Shown here: positions 53,615 through 64,000 of the stretch, piece by piece
Position numbering within the stretch: position 1 is the first letter of the stretch
Layout: every line of letters starts with the position of its first letter
NCBI GenBank assembly: GCA_028554645.1
Contig: JAQOOI010000021.1
Span: 62,001 to 126,000, forward strand
DNA length: 64,000 nucleotides
Source of the DNA: Omphalotus guepiniiformis
Lineage: Eukaryota; Basidiomycota; Agaricomycetes; Agaricales; Omphalotaceae
Direction: 5' to 3'
The notes under the pieces: generated by a model
What the model was told of the DNA's origin: nothing
Seen by the model: only the letters and a program-made list of their open reading frames with translations
Database searches by the model: none
Position numbers and translations under genes: made by a program

Positions 53615-55641
53615 TCAGCTACCCCTCTCCACCGGAACCCTCCTAAATACATCCCTCTTGATCCCATCCTGCATAACCACTTCCTCCCTCACGACTCTAT
53701 ATCTGCCCCTTCTCGGCAAAACCTTCGCCCAGAGTAACCAGTACGCCATACCCAACGTAAAGACGCCTACGGAGACGGCAACATGTAGCCAATATGGTAT
53801 GTGTGCGTACGGCACGAGATTCGGGAGCGGAGGTACAAGAGGTGCGAGAATGAGGAAGAGGTTGGAGAGGGCGAAGAGAAAGAGGAGCAGGGTGGGAGAG
53901 CTGTAGGGGGGTTGCCAGGATCGGTGTGTTCCATGGGTAGAGGACGAAGAGGTGGAGGTGCGGGTGCGAATGCGGAGGTAGATGAGACCAATGGATATGA
54001 AGAAGTTGATTATGGCGTATGGATACGACGCAACTGCAGAAAAAGTCAGAGAAATGAATATTTTTGACAAAGCAAGCAATAGAAGCGGATGAAAGGGATG
54101 CGAGACGATTTAGACTATCAACAATAACGACGAACTCACGATTTAAAACAAAATTATACGCGTCGCCCGGGGGCACGGCCACAATCACCACAGATGAGAC
54201 GAACCAATGTAGAACGAGCCCCGCACCAGGCGTGTTGAACGGATCGTTGGAGGCAAAGATGTGAGAGAAGGGCAGGAATCCCAAACGGCCTAATTCTTGG
54301 TTCACTAAAAATGAAGGGGTAAGTTTCAGCTTGACGATGTAGACGAGAGTGAATGAACGTACAACGGCCGTGTGTGAACAGCACCGACATGACGTTTCCA
54401 AGGGCACTTAGTGCAACGAATACGCTGAGAGCTTGCTCTGCTTGTGGGCCGAACATGTTGCGGAAGTACAATGCGCTACCAGAGAGAAAAAAACACATCA
54501 GAGAAATTAAGGTACAGCTGAAAGAAAGACTGACGCAATTGTTTGCTTTGAGTGGATAATCTCCTCCTTTGACACAGCAGCGAAGTACGCTACATTTATG
54601 AACAGGTAGACCAAAGTAACAGAGGCAATAGCAATAGGACCTGCGATTTTGACTGTGCGGACAGGGTTGCGGACTTCGGAGAGAGCGTAGTTGACGTTGG
54701 AGTATCCGATGAAAGACCTATGTGTCACGAAGGTTCAGAAACGAGGCCAAAAGAACAGAGATAAGAAGACGCACCAAATTACGCTATACAACCCTGTTAC
54801 GAAGGCATTCGGACTGACATTTGTCCCTTCCCAAATATGTTCGAAATTCCGCGGCCTCTGTTCCTCAGGAAGATCACGAAGACGGCCTAACCCAGCGAGA
54901 GCAAATAATCCAGAAAATGAGATCAAAACGAGCACGAGAATCTTGAATATGCCAAGGGCATTCTGAATGCGAAGACCCCATTTGATAGAGATAACGTGGA
55001 CACAGAGGGCAAAGGTGACGCAGGAAAGGGCGAGACATCGTTGATTCCATTGATTTACAGGGTAGAATAGCGCACGTAGAATGTCTACGAATAGTCATTC
55101 AACGCAATGAAGAAAAAGACGAAAAAAGAGCGCAATGACATTCTCCGAAGACGGTCGAGCTTCCCACAGTCCAAGGTATGCATGCGGCATAGACAGTGTA
55201 CGCCATCACGACGAGGTACTTGGGCTTGGTGTAGATGAAGCTGAGGTAGGTGAGCTCACCACCGGATCGGGGTAAGCCTGTGCCGAGTTCGATGTAGACT
55301 GTGAGGCCAGCGACAGTAATGAGAGCTCCAAGGACCCATAGAACGAGAGCGAGGCCAACTGAACCGGAGGCGAAAAGAATCAAGGACGGTGTAGCGAAGA
55401 TGCTGTGAACTCGCTCAGTAAATTATCGAATGAAAAAAGATCAAAAGTGACGCACCTCGTTCCCGCAACCCGGTTGAATATGAGGAGAATAGCGGACGCA
55501 AGGCTGATAGTGCGTTTGGATTTCGGGACCTCATCACACTCGTCTCCGTCGCGAGCTGTGAGAATTGTTAGATCTAGAGACAACGAAAGAAATGATTTAA
55601 GGCTCACTTAGCAGAGGAGTCGTCTCCGAATCGACACTCAT
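53615..55641 (-). CDS. LAT/APC-family amino-acid permease, methionine-permease-like
   Basis: Eight exons: 55608..55641, 55456..55555, 55140..55402, 54775..55084, 54535..54717, 54363..54475, 54140..54304 and 53615..54033. Total 1587 nt (528 residues), all phases consistent. It is a polytopic plasma-membrane transporter. The first helix carries the APC signature region (ISLASAILLIFNRVAGTSIF), followed by SGGELTYLSFIYTKPKY and W-SFIGYSNVNYALSEVRNP, the conserved loop of the L-type/high-affinity methionine permease (MUP1-like) group. Later helices include IAIASVTLVYLFINVAYFAA and LHWFVSSVVIVAVPPGDAYN. It should import neutral amino acids with protons; methionine specificity is inferred from resemblance. 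The exon-3 donor (GTCATT) is weak but required by phase. It appears intact. Confidence 0.85.
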
Positions 55642-58540
55642 CGCCGCCAGTGAGCTCGAGATATGTCTCAAATCTCTGCGCTCTAATCTTACTCAGTTTA
55701 CTGAGGTCCTTCCCATGGGAATGAATGACGAAAGATTGGTGTAAGATGAGCAAAAAGACTCGGCACATTCAAAATCTATCGTGATGGGTCAGCCATATTC
55801 GATAATTTGAAGCATTCCACTAACTAGGTTCTGACTATACTTTTCTTCCCTTTGCCTTCATCGAGACAAATTTTGAAACGAATATATCTGCAGGAAGTTC
55901 GAGGAACAAGTTGAAGAAAAGGAGGTAACGTGAGAATATGCGCAGATGCGAAACGCGCTCGGTACTACTCTACTTCATACCACCACCACTATGTCAAGCC
56001 GCAGGTCTGAATGATGATAATAAGAGATGACGCAGTGATTTCAAGCGTTCTTTCGCGTTTAGGCTCGGGCGGTCTCATTTACGATGTCAGAAGGTCGTAG
56101 CTAAACAATTGCATGTCACTCCGGACCAGGTTCGCCTTTGAAAGGTACGGTTGATGATTTACTTCAATTCCAGCTCCTTGCTAATACCCAACAGCCACAT
56201 TCACATTTAGGCTACCAACACATGGAGGACCTACGAGCGCGGTTGGAACAAAATGGGACAAGCTTCAATGGTTTTGTTTTGTGACCAGCTTGATGAGGAC
56301 ATCCAACTCGAGGTTTTGCTTCAACCTTTTCCTCTATCTCGCAAGAGAAACGCTTCGCCTTCCACTTTGATTGCAGAGGTCTTCAAGATCCCAGTAAAAG
56401 GTGACAAAGGAGGTCACGGATGACGCTGAAGCAGGCGACGAGATCTCGGCGCTTACTCGAACGTACGTGTCTGACCACGCTCTTCATAACCGAACGCTGA
56501 CCTGGTAAACGCCCTATCTAGCGTACCATCGCCTATGACAAATAATAAAACGCAACAGTTCTTCATTCACCTCCAGCTGTGAACTATCTCACCCATCAGG
56601 CTGGATCGTCGCCTATTCGAGACGGCCGATACGCCCACCGCAAGGACGACCTTTGTCAGTACACATTGAAATCAACCTTCAGCTTCGCCCAAGAAGCTTT
56701 GAAAGGAATTTTCGAGTTTTTCATTTGACGAATACTCTCTATCGTCTCGATTCTGGACGCAGAGGGCATCATCCCGGCTGTGAGGCGAATATACTCTCCG
56801 GGCGACTGCGATGTCGTGTCCCTGACGCGTGCAAAGAAACGGGTTGTGGTGCAATACAGGTCATCGATAGCCGGAAGACTTCGGGCGCGATCATTTCTTT
56901 CCTCATAACTGTCAAGGAAACCCGGTTGTTGTAGCTGTTCTAGCGATCGTCGAGGGGAAGTCTGAACTTGGTACAAGTAGTGAAGGTTCGATGCAAGGTT
57001 CTTTCTCATATATCGATTCTTGGAACTACCAAGGCCAGAAGGTAAGCACAAATAGTTGATCGTGTTATATTAATACTGACTTGGCGCATACAGGCAATGC
57101 GTATTTCCTGTACTATCGTCGTCTAAACCTCCGCCTTTATACTCTGGTCAACGATACTCACGTGTAGCGCGGCGAATGTGCATGTATACACTGTGTTCTA
57201 CATCATCCAATTTGCGATACGCTACTGCTATGCCTCCCCGGTGTTCCCTGACCCGTATAAGAAATTGTCTCGGTTGGATTTTAAGCGGGCCATTGCTTGC
57301 GGTGTACCAACAGTCGACGCCTGCTTCCGCCGCGAATCCCCTTCCTGAAAACACTCCCACTCCCACTATTTTTTCCGTAATCCTCACCCAATTATATGCA
57401 TACATCCTTACCGCCTCACCCACTCCGCTACTCAATTCAACGTCCCTTCCACATCTACGTCGATTCCACATCATCCGTCGGAACTCCTTACGATACCACC
57501 TGGCACCACTGTACTCGTTACTCGAATCGAAAGTTCACGTACATGCACAGACATACGCAGCAAATATATCTTCCTATTCCCCGAATAATCCGTCATTGAT
57601 CGTTTGCCAATGCAAAGTACAAGGAGAAATGATCCTTAGCTTACAGCATAGCGCATCCTTCTTCAGCTCACACAAAGCGACTCGTGTATGGAGCTTGACA
57701 GAAATCTTCGATTTGAGGTGACGGACCACATTCCACACTCCAGGGGTACGCCCTTACATGCATACATGTTGGTCAAAGATGGACCTTCTGCGCTCTCGTG
57801 ACATCCTGCGTCGCATCTTTCCGCAGTCAAATAAACGACCCCCTCCCTCGTTCTGGTGTAGATGTCACAGCGCTCATCCTTCCACCATTTTCATGCCTCA
57901 GGGTCATGCTTCCAAGCCCAACCCAAGTCCAAGTCTATTCTCAGCTCTCATCGCTACGATTTTCGCGGAGAAAGACGAGGCGAGGTCGAATAGGATTGAA
58001 CGGGCATGAATACCCGAATTATATGTATCCTGATCCTTGAAAATTTCTTGGCTATTCCACTAAGCGTTGTACGTTGTTTCGCTACCTTCGTATTTGACAG
58101 CGCTAACTTTTCCTCCTGTATTCACCTCAGGGTCAAGCTTCGGGCCCAATCCCAGTTTAACACGAATCATCAGAGATGCACACCTGTCACCGTACCGGGT
58201 ACGCCTTTCACGGAAAGACGAGGCTAGTTGGGTAACCGAGTATCTCGTAACAGAGTTGTAGCATATTCTTCGTGCATCTCAATTTTGAAATGTATACAAG
58301 CGGCTATGACTTCAAATTCTAGCTAGTAATCATGTTGCAGGATATTCATTCAAATACATCGAATTGCGTGCAGACGAACCATGCGAGGCAAATGCTACAT
58401 TCATTGAATCGATAACACATTACAAACGAAGTTCGATTGTGTACAATGTACCATTGATACGCATATACACGGACAGGGAAACACCAAACAGGAAAAAGCG
58501 AGGCTAATGCGATGTGTTCAATTTGCTGACATTCCTTCGC
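55642..58540. other. Intergenic, no gene I can support
   Basis: The proximal part should contain the permease promoter. Short ORFs (56653-56934 plus, 57176-57721 plus and others) have no recognised domain. Two diverged direct copies of ~130 bp lie at about 57880-58000 and 58105-58235 (CTCAGGGTCATGCTTC / CTCAGGGTCAAGCTTC; GAAAGACGAGGC in both). Confidence 0.45.
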
Positions 58541-59218
58541 CTACAGAATCATTCCGCCACCAATGATGAAGCCGGTGATGCCAGTGACGAGTCCGATAAC
58601 AGCACCATATCCGAATATAACTTTGGAAGCCGCATTGCCCGTAGCAGTTGTCCCAGCAGGACTAGTGGTGCTCGAGCCGGATGAAGATCCGGAAGCCGTC
58701 GCGGAAATACCAGTGGCGGAAAAGCTATCGGAGGTCGCGGAACCAGTAGCAGACAGGCCAACTAGAACAAATGAATACGCTTAGTTCACGCTACGATGGA
58801 AAGCAGGACACACACCGGCACCACACTGCTGGCTTTGAAGCGACATGGCCGCCTGCAAGTCAGTGGAAGGGCACTGTCTGCTGAGACAAGAATTGGCGTC
58901 AGCTTGGAACTGGGCACTAGTACAAAGGCAGTTGATATCGGCGCTAATGAAATCGCTATTGTCAGAAGGTGTATACAGTAAGAAAGTCTCGCAGAACACG
59001 TACATGTTCCGGCAATTGTTCTTCACAGCAGCCTGAGTGATGCATTTGTTGGCACAGTCAGAGATGCCGGGCACTGAAGGAAGTGCAGATGCCGCCGACA
59101 TGCTCGCGCTAGACATCATAGAAGCCGTGGCCGTGGTCGTGTCTTCTTGAGCCTTGACCGTAAAAAGGAAGGTGAACCCGATGGATGCAAACAATTTCAT
59201 GCTTGGAGAAAATTTCAT
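58541..59218 (-). CDS. CFEM-domain GPI-anchored cell-surface protein
   Basis: Exons 59004..59218, 58816..58943 and 58761..58541 (58541..58761), with 60- and 54-nt introns and consistent phases, 187 residues. Start at the ATG at 59218: MKFSPSMKLFASIGFTFLFT is a signal peptide cleaved near VKAQ. After a Thr/Ser/Met-rich spacer comes a CFEM domain: PSVPGISDCANKCITQA, KNNC, ADINCLCTSAQFQ, NSCLSRQCPSTD, QQCGAG, with eight cysteines. A Ser/Thr/Gly-rich stalk (TGISATASGSSSGSSTT) follows, and a hydrophobic C-terminus (GAVIGLVTGITGFIIGGGMI) typical of a GPI signal. CFEM proteins sit in the fungal wall or plasma membrane and some bind haem iron or act in host interaction; the specific role here is unknown. 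Confidence 0.88.
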
Positions 59219-60487
59219 ATTGATTCCAGTGAACAGAAGCTTGACGAAGGCCAAAACGGTAGATCCACAAAGGCGAGATGATGAGGATTTGAAATATTGA
59301 TATTGAACGTGAACGTTGAAGCTTTGAAGAGAGAGAAGCGGGAAAGAAGAAGACAGGAGCACTTTGCGGGGTAACGAACCATTATATGGAAAGGAACGTG
59401 GGAAAGTGCATGCCAGATCCCCCTTACCTTGACCACCTCATCGATCGCTTGTTTATCGACTCAGCTCAGTGTCCATACAATTTGTGATCATTTCGCGATC
59501 TTCAAGCTAGATGTGTTTTGAAGATTTGTTATTTGAACTATTTTTTTCGGCCGGGAGAGGCGCACAAACTTGGCTGATGTCGTCTGCAATCCTGACGCTA
59601 CATCTTTCAATCCTCGTCGACATCTTTCAGCCAAACCGGTCGCTTGGGGCAGCAACATTGCTGTTTATCCTTTATAAGCTGACTTTCGATGCCCATCGCA
59701 TACTATGGACGGCATTCGTTGGCAGATGGCATGCATTAGGGTGTATAGTCATCGGTGAAGGTTCAATGAAATCCATTACTTAGGTGAGTGGGAAATAACT
59801 TATTGCATTTATTGAAATCAATGAGTCTGACGAACCTTAGGAATTTCGCAGAGTTCGCGGCAAGTACGGATGAAAACTTACGCGCACTTACGCCCGACCT
59901 GTCACTTTTGTTGCTGATAGCTGGTGTGAGGGATGGCATCGTCAGGAGGATGCGGGTACGTTTACATTATTGATTCAGAATCATCGCTGATTTTCTCCAA
60001 CATATTTCTTCGTTGCCGTGTCATTTGTTTCCAGACCCACCGTTCAGCGCACTAGCAATTTGACGGACAACCATGCCAACATCGTCATCTATCGAAATAG
60101 TTGAAAACCGTTATCGAATTGATTGGCAACGTGAGTATCGTGAGCTTGGTAGTAATTGTAACTAAGTGATCGCTACCTAGGAAAGCATTTGAACGAAGGG
60201 AATACAAAGAATGGCTACAAAATGAACGAACTATATACACTACGGTAAGTATCAGTTGGTATCTGCTACAAAACGTTGAAATATGAGTACTGCTGTTTAG
60301 TACTACGAAGTGAGCTAATGACGCGTCATTAGAATTCCATTAGAGAAACGATCAGGTACGAGAACGAATAGGCAAGACGAGTTACCAATAAAGTTATATC
60401 AATCAATCATACCAGCTCCTTACTACGTGTTGCCGGATGTGTGGGATATTAGGCTAAGTTATTGTTTTTTCGGACCTCGAAGTGTGA
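59219..60487. other. Spacer with decayed ORFs
   Basis: The first ~300 bp should hold the CFEM gene promoter. 59511-59783 and 59788-59973 (plus) contain protein-like stretches (LFILYKLTFDAHRILWTAFV; ENLRALTPDLSLLLLIAGV) that could be exons of one small gene, but I recognise no domain and the ends are unclear. Confidence 0.4.
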
Positions 60488-62594
60488 CTATAGGCGTGCC
60501 CGAATCTCCTTCATCTCCACCTGCTCGTGGAGATGTGAATCGTCAAGAACAGCATCTGACATACTATCGCAGATTTCCATCTCGGCGACGAAGGCATCCC
60601 AACTGCCTCCGGAGACAATAGGTGCGCTCACGTATGGTCTCACCCCCGTTTTCTCCACGAGCATCGCTAGATGGGGAAGTACGGCGTCCAGAGCTTTGTT
60701 TTCTAGGTCTTCTTGCATCTGCATCGAAATTCCAGCGACTTCAGAGTACCATGCGGGGTCAAGCTTCATGATACTCGCTTCGTAAAGTGAAACGAGAGAA
60801 GGCATGACTCCCTCGGAGATGGCAGCGTCATAAGCCATACGATGACCGATAGCTTCAACAATAGGCTGGCACTTTGGCAGAATAAGACGATTTGCGGTGG
60901 TAGAACGGTGATGTGGTGCTCGTTGAAGGATTGTACGACAGGAGGAGAGGAGGGATTGTTCGTGGCGAGCAAGGTTGCTACTTGGATTGGGTGAGGAAGG
61001 AAGTTCGTATCGACGTAGTAACAACTCGTTCGCGAGCCCTGCGAAATCGTAAGTTATATTCTTCACGCGTTGATGCGCAGAAGGACTTACGAATTGATAG
61101 ACCAAGGATGTCCCCTTCAGCGATAGCGATACCCCGCACTTCAGCCTGTTACGCGGGACAATAAGGATTACTACCCGAAATGCGAAGGTATGTGGAAAGA
61201 CTCACATGCATCGTTGTAAATTGATTGTGCGCGAACAATCCTTGGGCACCACATCTTTCGGAAATGGCCATTGCCGCAGCCTGAGAATGTTGAATAGAAA
61301 TGGCCTTCGCACAAGCAGCGATTCCTTGCCGGACCCGCATGTCAAGCTTCGTATCGGAGAATTGCGAACATGCCCAACGGAGGAACGCTTTCAGCACGTA
61401 CGCCTGCGCAACGCAAGTTAGAATCGGAATTTGTTGAGTTCGGAAGCTAATGATAGGGGTCAGCCGTCCGGGATTGTTAGGTGAGTGGATGACGCGTCGT
61501 GAGCTGTAAAGGAACCCGATAGCGCTATATAGATCCATTGCAATGCCTCCGAACAGGCTTAAAGCCATCGTTCCAACTGCGACGCGATTTATCGCGAATG
61601 TAAAGTCGGAACGAAGTGAGTACGACCTCTCGAGAGGGCCAAGGAGGGCAGTTGCGGGTAAACGGACGTTCTTGAACGAGGTTATGGAATGATTGACTGG
61701 GTTTGTACCCCCACGGTACGGAAGTCTCCTGCCATGTTCAAACCGCAATTAGAATGGAATCGAGCTCTGGTTTACAGATCAACTTACCTTGCCGTGACTC
61801 CCGCACACATCCGTTCACCATCGTTCAAATTGACTATGAACGGACGAATTCCGTGGAAGTTATCGTTGACGATGAGGCGAGCCATCACTAGGGCTATGCA
61901 TGGTATACCCGCGGGAGCGGTAGGTGGCATGAATCTGCAAGTATTCGCAAGACGGGGTAAGTACGGAATAACTACGGATGGCCTCCTCACTTACTTTGCT
62001 GCTCCAGGGGTCGGCGTATTCAAAAGGAACTCGCCATTCGGAAGGAGTGTCGCTGTAGTTTCAAGATTCTCGGCATCTAAACCATGATTCATTTCGGTCA
62101 GACAATATTGTCCACTAGAAACGGTTCGTTAGTTGTACGCTTTTCGTCATTGAACCTTACTCACATCTTCTTATATCGCAGGAGATCATCTATCAGAGGG
62201 AGCAAATCAAGTCGGCGACTCATATATTGTGTTAGAGTTCCGACGACCAAGTTGTATTGAATGGTGAGAAGGGTAGTTGATGCACGATCGAGAAGAAGGG
62301 CATAGTCTTGGTTGAACGCCCAAAATTTGGGAGAAAGGGTTTGAATATCATGAGGGGTAAGGTCTAATGATCTATATCAGCATCAACTCATTGCGAAGGC
62401 AGGATACGGAAGGCAACGAGAGGATGGGAATACGCACTGTATGACGTTCCTATAGCTTTTGCACGTTCATACGACAACTGAGCTTGTTCAGAACTGCTCA
62501 ACTTCGAATACGCATGCGGTCCCGTCGTGCGGAAGAGTGGATGTGTCGGAAGATGGGAGGTATATGACATTGACGTTGACGTTCGTGAAAGCAT
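60488..62594 (-). CDS. Acyl-CoA oxidase (peroxisomal)
   Basis: Seven exons: 62438..62594, 62165..62363, 61995..62114, 61788..61934, 61206..61728, 61091..61145 and 60488..61038. Total 1752 nt, all phases consistent: 583 residues from ATG 62594 or 575 from the ATG eight codons on. It carries the acyl-CoA oxidase/dehydrogenase fold: the FAD/substrate region GQYCLTEMNHGLDAENLETT and NGEFLLNTPTPGAAKFMP, PFIVNLNDGERM, then GGTNPVNHSITSFKNVRLP and SRRVIHSP, and a helical C-terminal half. It ends ...EIRARL; A-R-L fits the peroxisomal PTS1 consensus. It would catalyse the first, H2O2-producing step of fatty-acid beta-oxidation. At ~580 residues it is shorter than the usual ~650-700, so a diverged paralogue is possible. 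It appears intact. Confidence 0.88.
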
Positions 62595-64000
62595 AACGGA
62601 GCTAACGGTGCAAAAATTACAGATACAGGTTGAGCGAAGGTCGAAAGAGGTCGAAGAGCTTTAAAGTAAAAAGAAAAACGAAAAGGTACAACAAGTGGGG
62701 AAGGAAGCTCGAGGTGCGTCTGTCCAACCACTTCATATAAATAGTCACGAAACTCTTTCAGGGTCCCCGGAAAATGAAATCAAAACCTTGGAGACTTGCA
62801 AGAAACAAGAGATCAATACTTCCGGAATATGTGGCCATCCACGAGGGATAAAGCCTGAGAGGCGAGAGTCTGGGATCCCGCTCGCTTATTGTCAGCAGCG
62901 GTTAAAGTCAAATTGACGACACGGAGTATATCTTTTCAGGTGAAATCCTCGGTGAACCGCGGCTAGATGTACGATGGGCTCTCCTATTAAAAGTCCTGCG
63001 CAAGATTGGAGAATATCTTGGTACTCTGTGAAGGTGAGATGTAATTCAATAGTAGAAGCCGCATTATGCTGACCTCTTTTTCCATCCTTCACGTACGGTT
63101 TTGGACGTCCTGTGGCGAATCAGAGCGATTGATCCTAGCAGATTATCGCATTCCAATCATGAAGTCTTATTGTCATTCGCAGAACTGAAACAATACCGCA
63201 CCAGGCCGTCTTAAAGGGGTTTGATGCGCTTAGCGTGACAAAGTCCTTGAGGCGTCCGCTATATTCGGTTTCTGCCAGCTGGGGTTATGTGTTCTCCAGC
63301 TTGCCGCCAAAACAGTAACATATGTGACCACGGGTTCAACTCAACGGGATTACTCATGTTTGCCTCTGATAGCTTATTGTTCTTTCTGCTGTGGTTCTCC
63401 CAGATTCTCCCCAAGGATTTGTTCGAGATTTTGTCACACGCACGCACGCCTTGCTTCAGGTCAATATTGAAGTCTGAAAAGGGCTAGTCTGTGAAGGAGC
63501 GTGGAATGCTGGTTACAACGTACAAGTTCTCTTCGTCCGACCTGACTCGACACTTTCCGACGGCATGTTCAACAGCTCATCAAGGACCGGTTGAAGTGAT
63601 CTCGACCTCACCGTTGAAAGGTATACTTGTTCCAACTTTCACTCATCCCATTTACGTGGCTGAGATTTGCTCCAGATACATCCACTGCGCAAGCGGTCGT
63701 GATTCTGAATTCGGCTACATGTACTCGGTAGAACTCTTTCTTAGTACGGGTACTGGCCCTGGGCAGCATGGGACAGCAATGAGCATTCAACGTTTCAATA
63801 TTCAAGCAGAGTCGATACATAGAGGTGCTGTGAGTGATTGCATGTTGTCCGCGCTGCTGCCTCGAATTCGTAGAATTCATAGCAACCTTATGAAAGAATA
63901 TCACCATAAAGGGACGGAAATATCTCACTTTGCCTTGTGTTAACAGAAGACAAAAAGACATCTCTAGCCGAGATTTCATGTTTCGCACGACGTGCCTCCA
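62595..64000. other. Intergenic, no gene I can support
   Basis: The first part should hold the acyl-CoA oxidase promoter. A 150-codon ORF on the plus strand (63491-63943) has no recognisable domain and a similarly long ORF overlaps it on the other strand, so neither is called. Confidence 0.45.

Noticed and set aside
63491..63943. 150-codon ORF near the right edge
   Set aside because: An overlapping 126-codon ORF exists on the other strand, there is no domain, and the composition does not favour either one.

Overview
The window looks like nuclear DNA of a mushroom-forming fungus (Agaricomycetes, Basidiomycota). Genes carry many 45-70 nt GT..AG introns, and the recognisable proteins are typical of that group: a FunK1-type kinase, a CFEM cell-surface protein, a LAT-type permease, and families of unknown function. 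Most of the window is transposon-rich; the last 12 kb hold most of the ordinary intact genes.

Region 1 (1-18741): an SNF2-family helicase/ATPase gene on the minus strand is split by a 15,073-bp Ty3/gypsy-like LTR retrotransposon (863-15935). The LTRs (1501 and 1493 bp) differ only in a TCTG microsatellite as far as I compared them, and the target duplication is CCGG. Removing the element plus one CCGG leaves a 294-nt exon that restores the helicase frame, so the insertion looks recent. The element has gag (zinc knuckle), a protease ORF and an RT-RNase H-integrase ORF on the plus strand. Between integrase and the 3' LTR it also carries two intron-containing genes on the opposite strand (9954-11278 and 12038-13935). 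I do not recognise either one. This antisense gene pair is the strongest candidate for an undescribed system here. The copy shows a frame change and a stop ahead of pol, and the first catalytic Asp of the integrase is Asn, so it may have been mobilised in trans.

Region 2 (18742-25090): an intron-containing 868-residue protein of unknown family (21175-23838). Both its flanks carry degenerate repeats built around a palindrome resembling TTCGTCTACGACGAA, an arrangement that suggests a mobile element. A tRNA-like sequence (possible SINE head) and a CAGACCCTACT-rich tract follow.

Region 3 (25090-44560): a graveyard of fragments. It holds a truncated family protein, a FunK1 kinase remnant, several Ty3 chromovirus remnants on the minus strand, a Ty1/copia gag-protease-integrase fragment between perfect 78-bp direct repeats, and broken pieces of conserved host genes (PPIL4-like cyclophilin RRM, UBR1 N-recognin, PABPN1-like RRM). 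At least one piece keeps a spliceosomal intron, which points to DNA-level capture. A GIY-YIG/T5orf172-like coding segment lies at the end.

Region 4 (44558-51066): a multi-exon gene of unknown function with NPF repeats in which every intron is phase 1, a ~1.8-kb minisatellite with 4-unit higher-order structure, the chromodomain end and 3' LTR of a chromovirus, and a truncated PIF/Harbinger transposase.

Region 5 (51389-64000): an intact two-exon gene with a PD-(D/E)XK-like motif, a broken SRPK-like kinase fragment, and three intact multi-exon genes on the minus strand: a methionine-permease-like LAT transporter, a CFEM GPI-anchored protein, and an acyl-CoA oxidase ending in a peroxisomal ARL signal. 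Exon coordinates were derived by hand from splice signals and reading phase.
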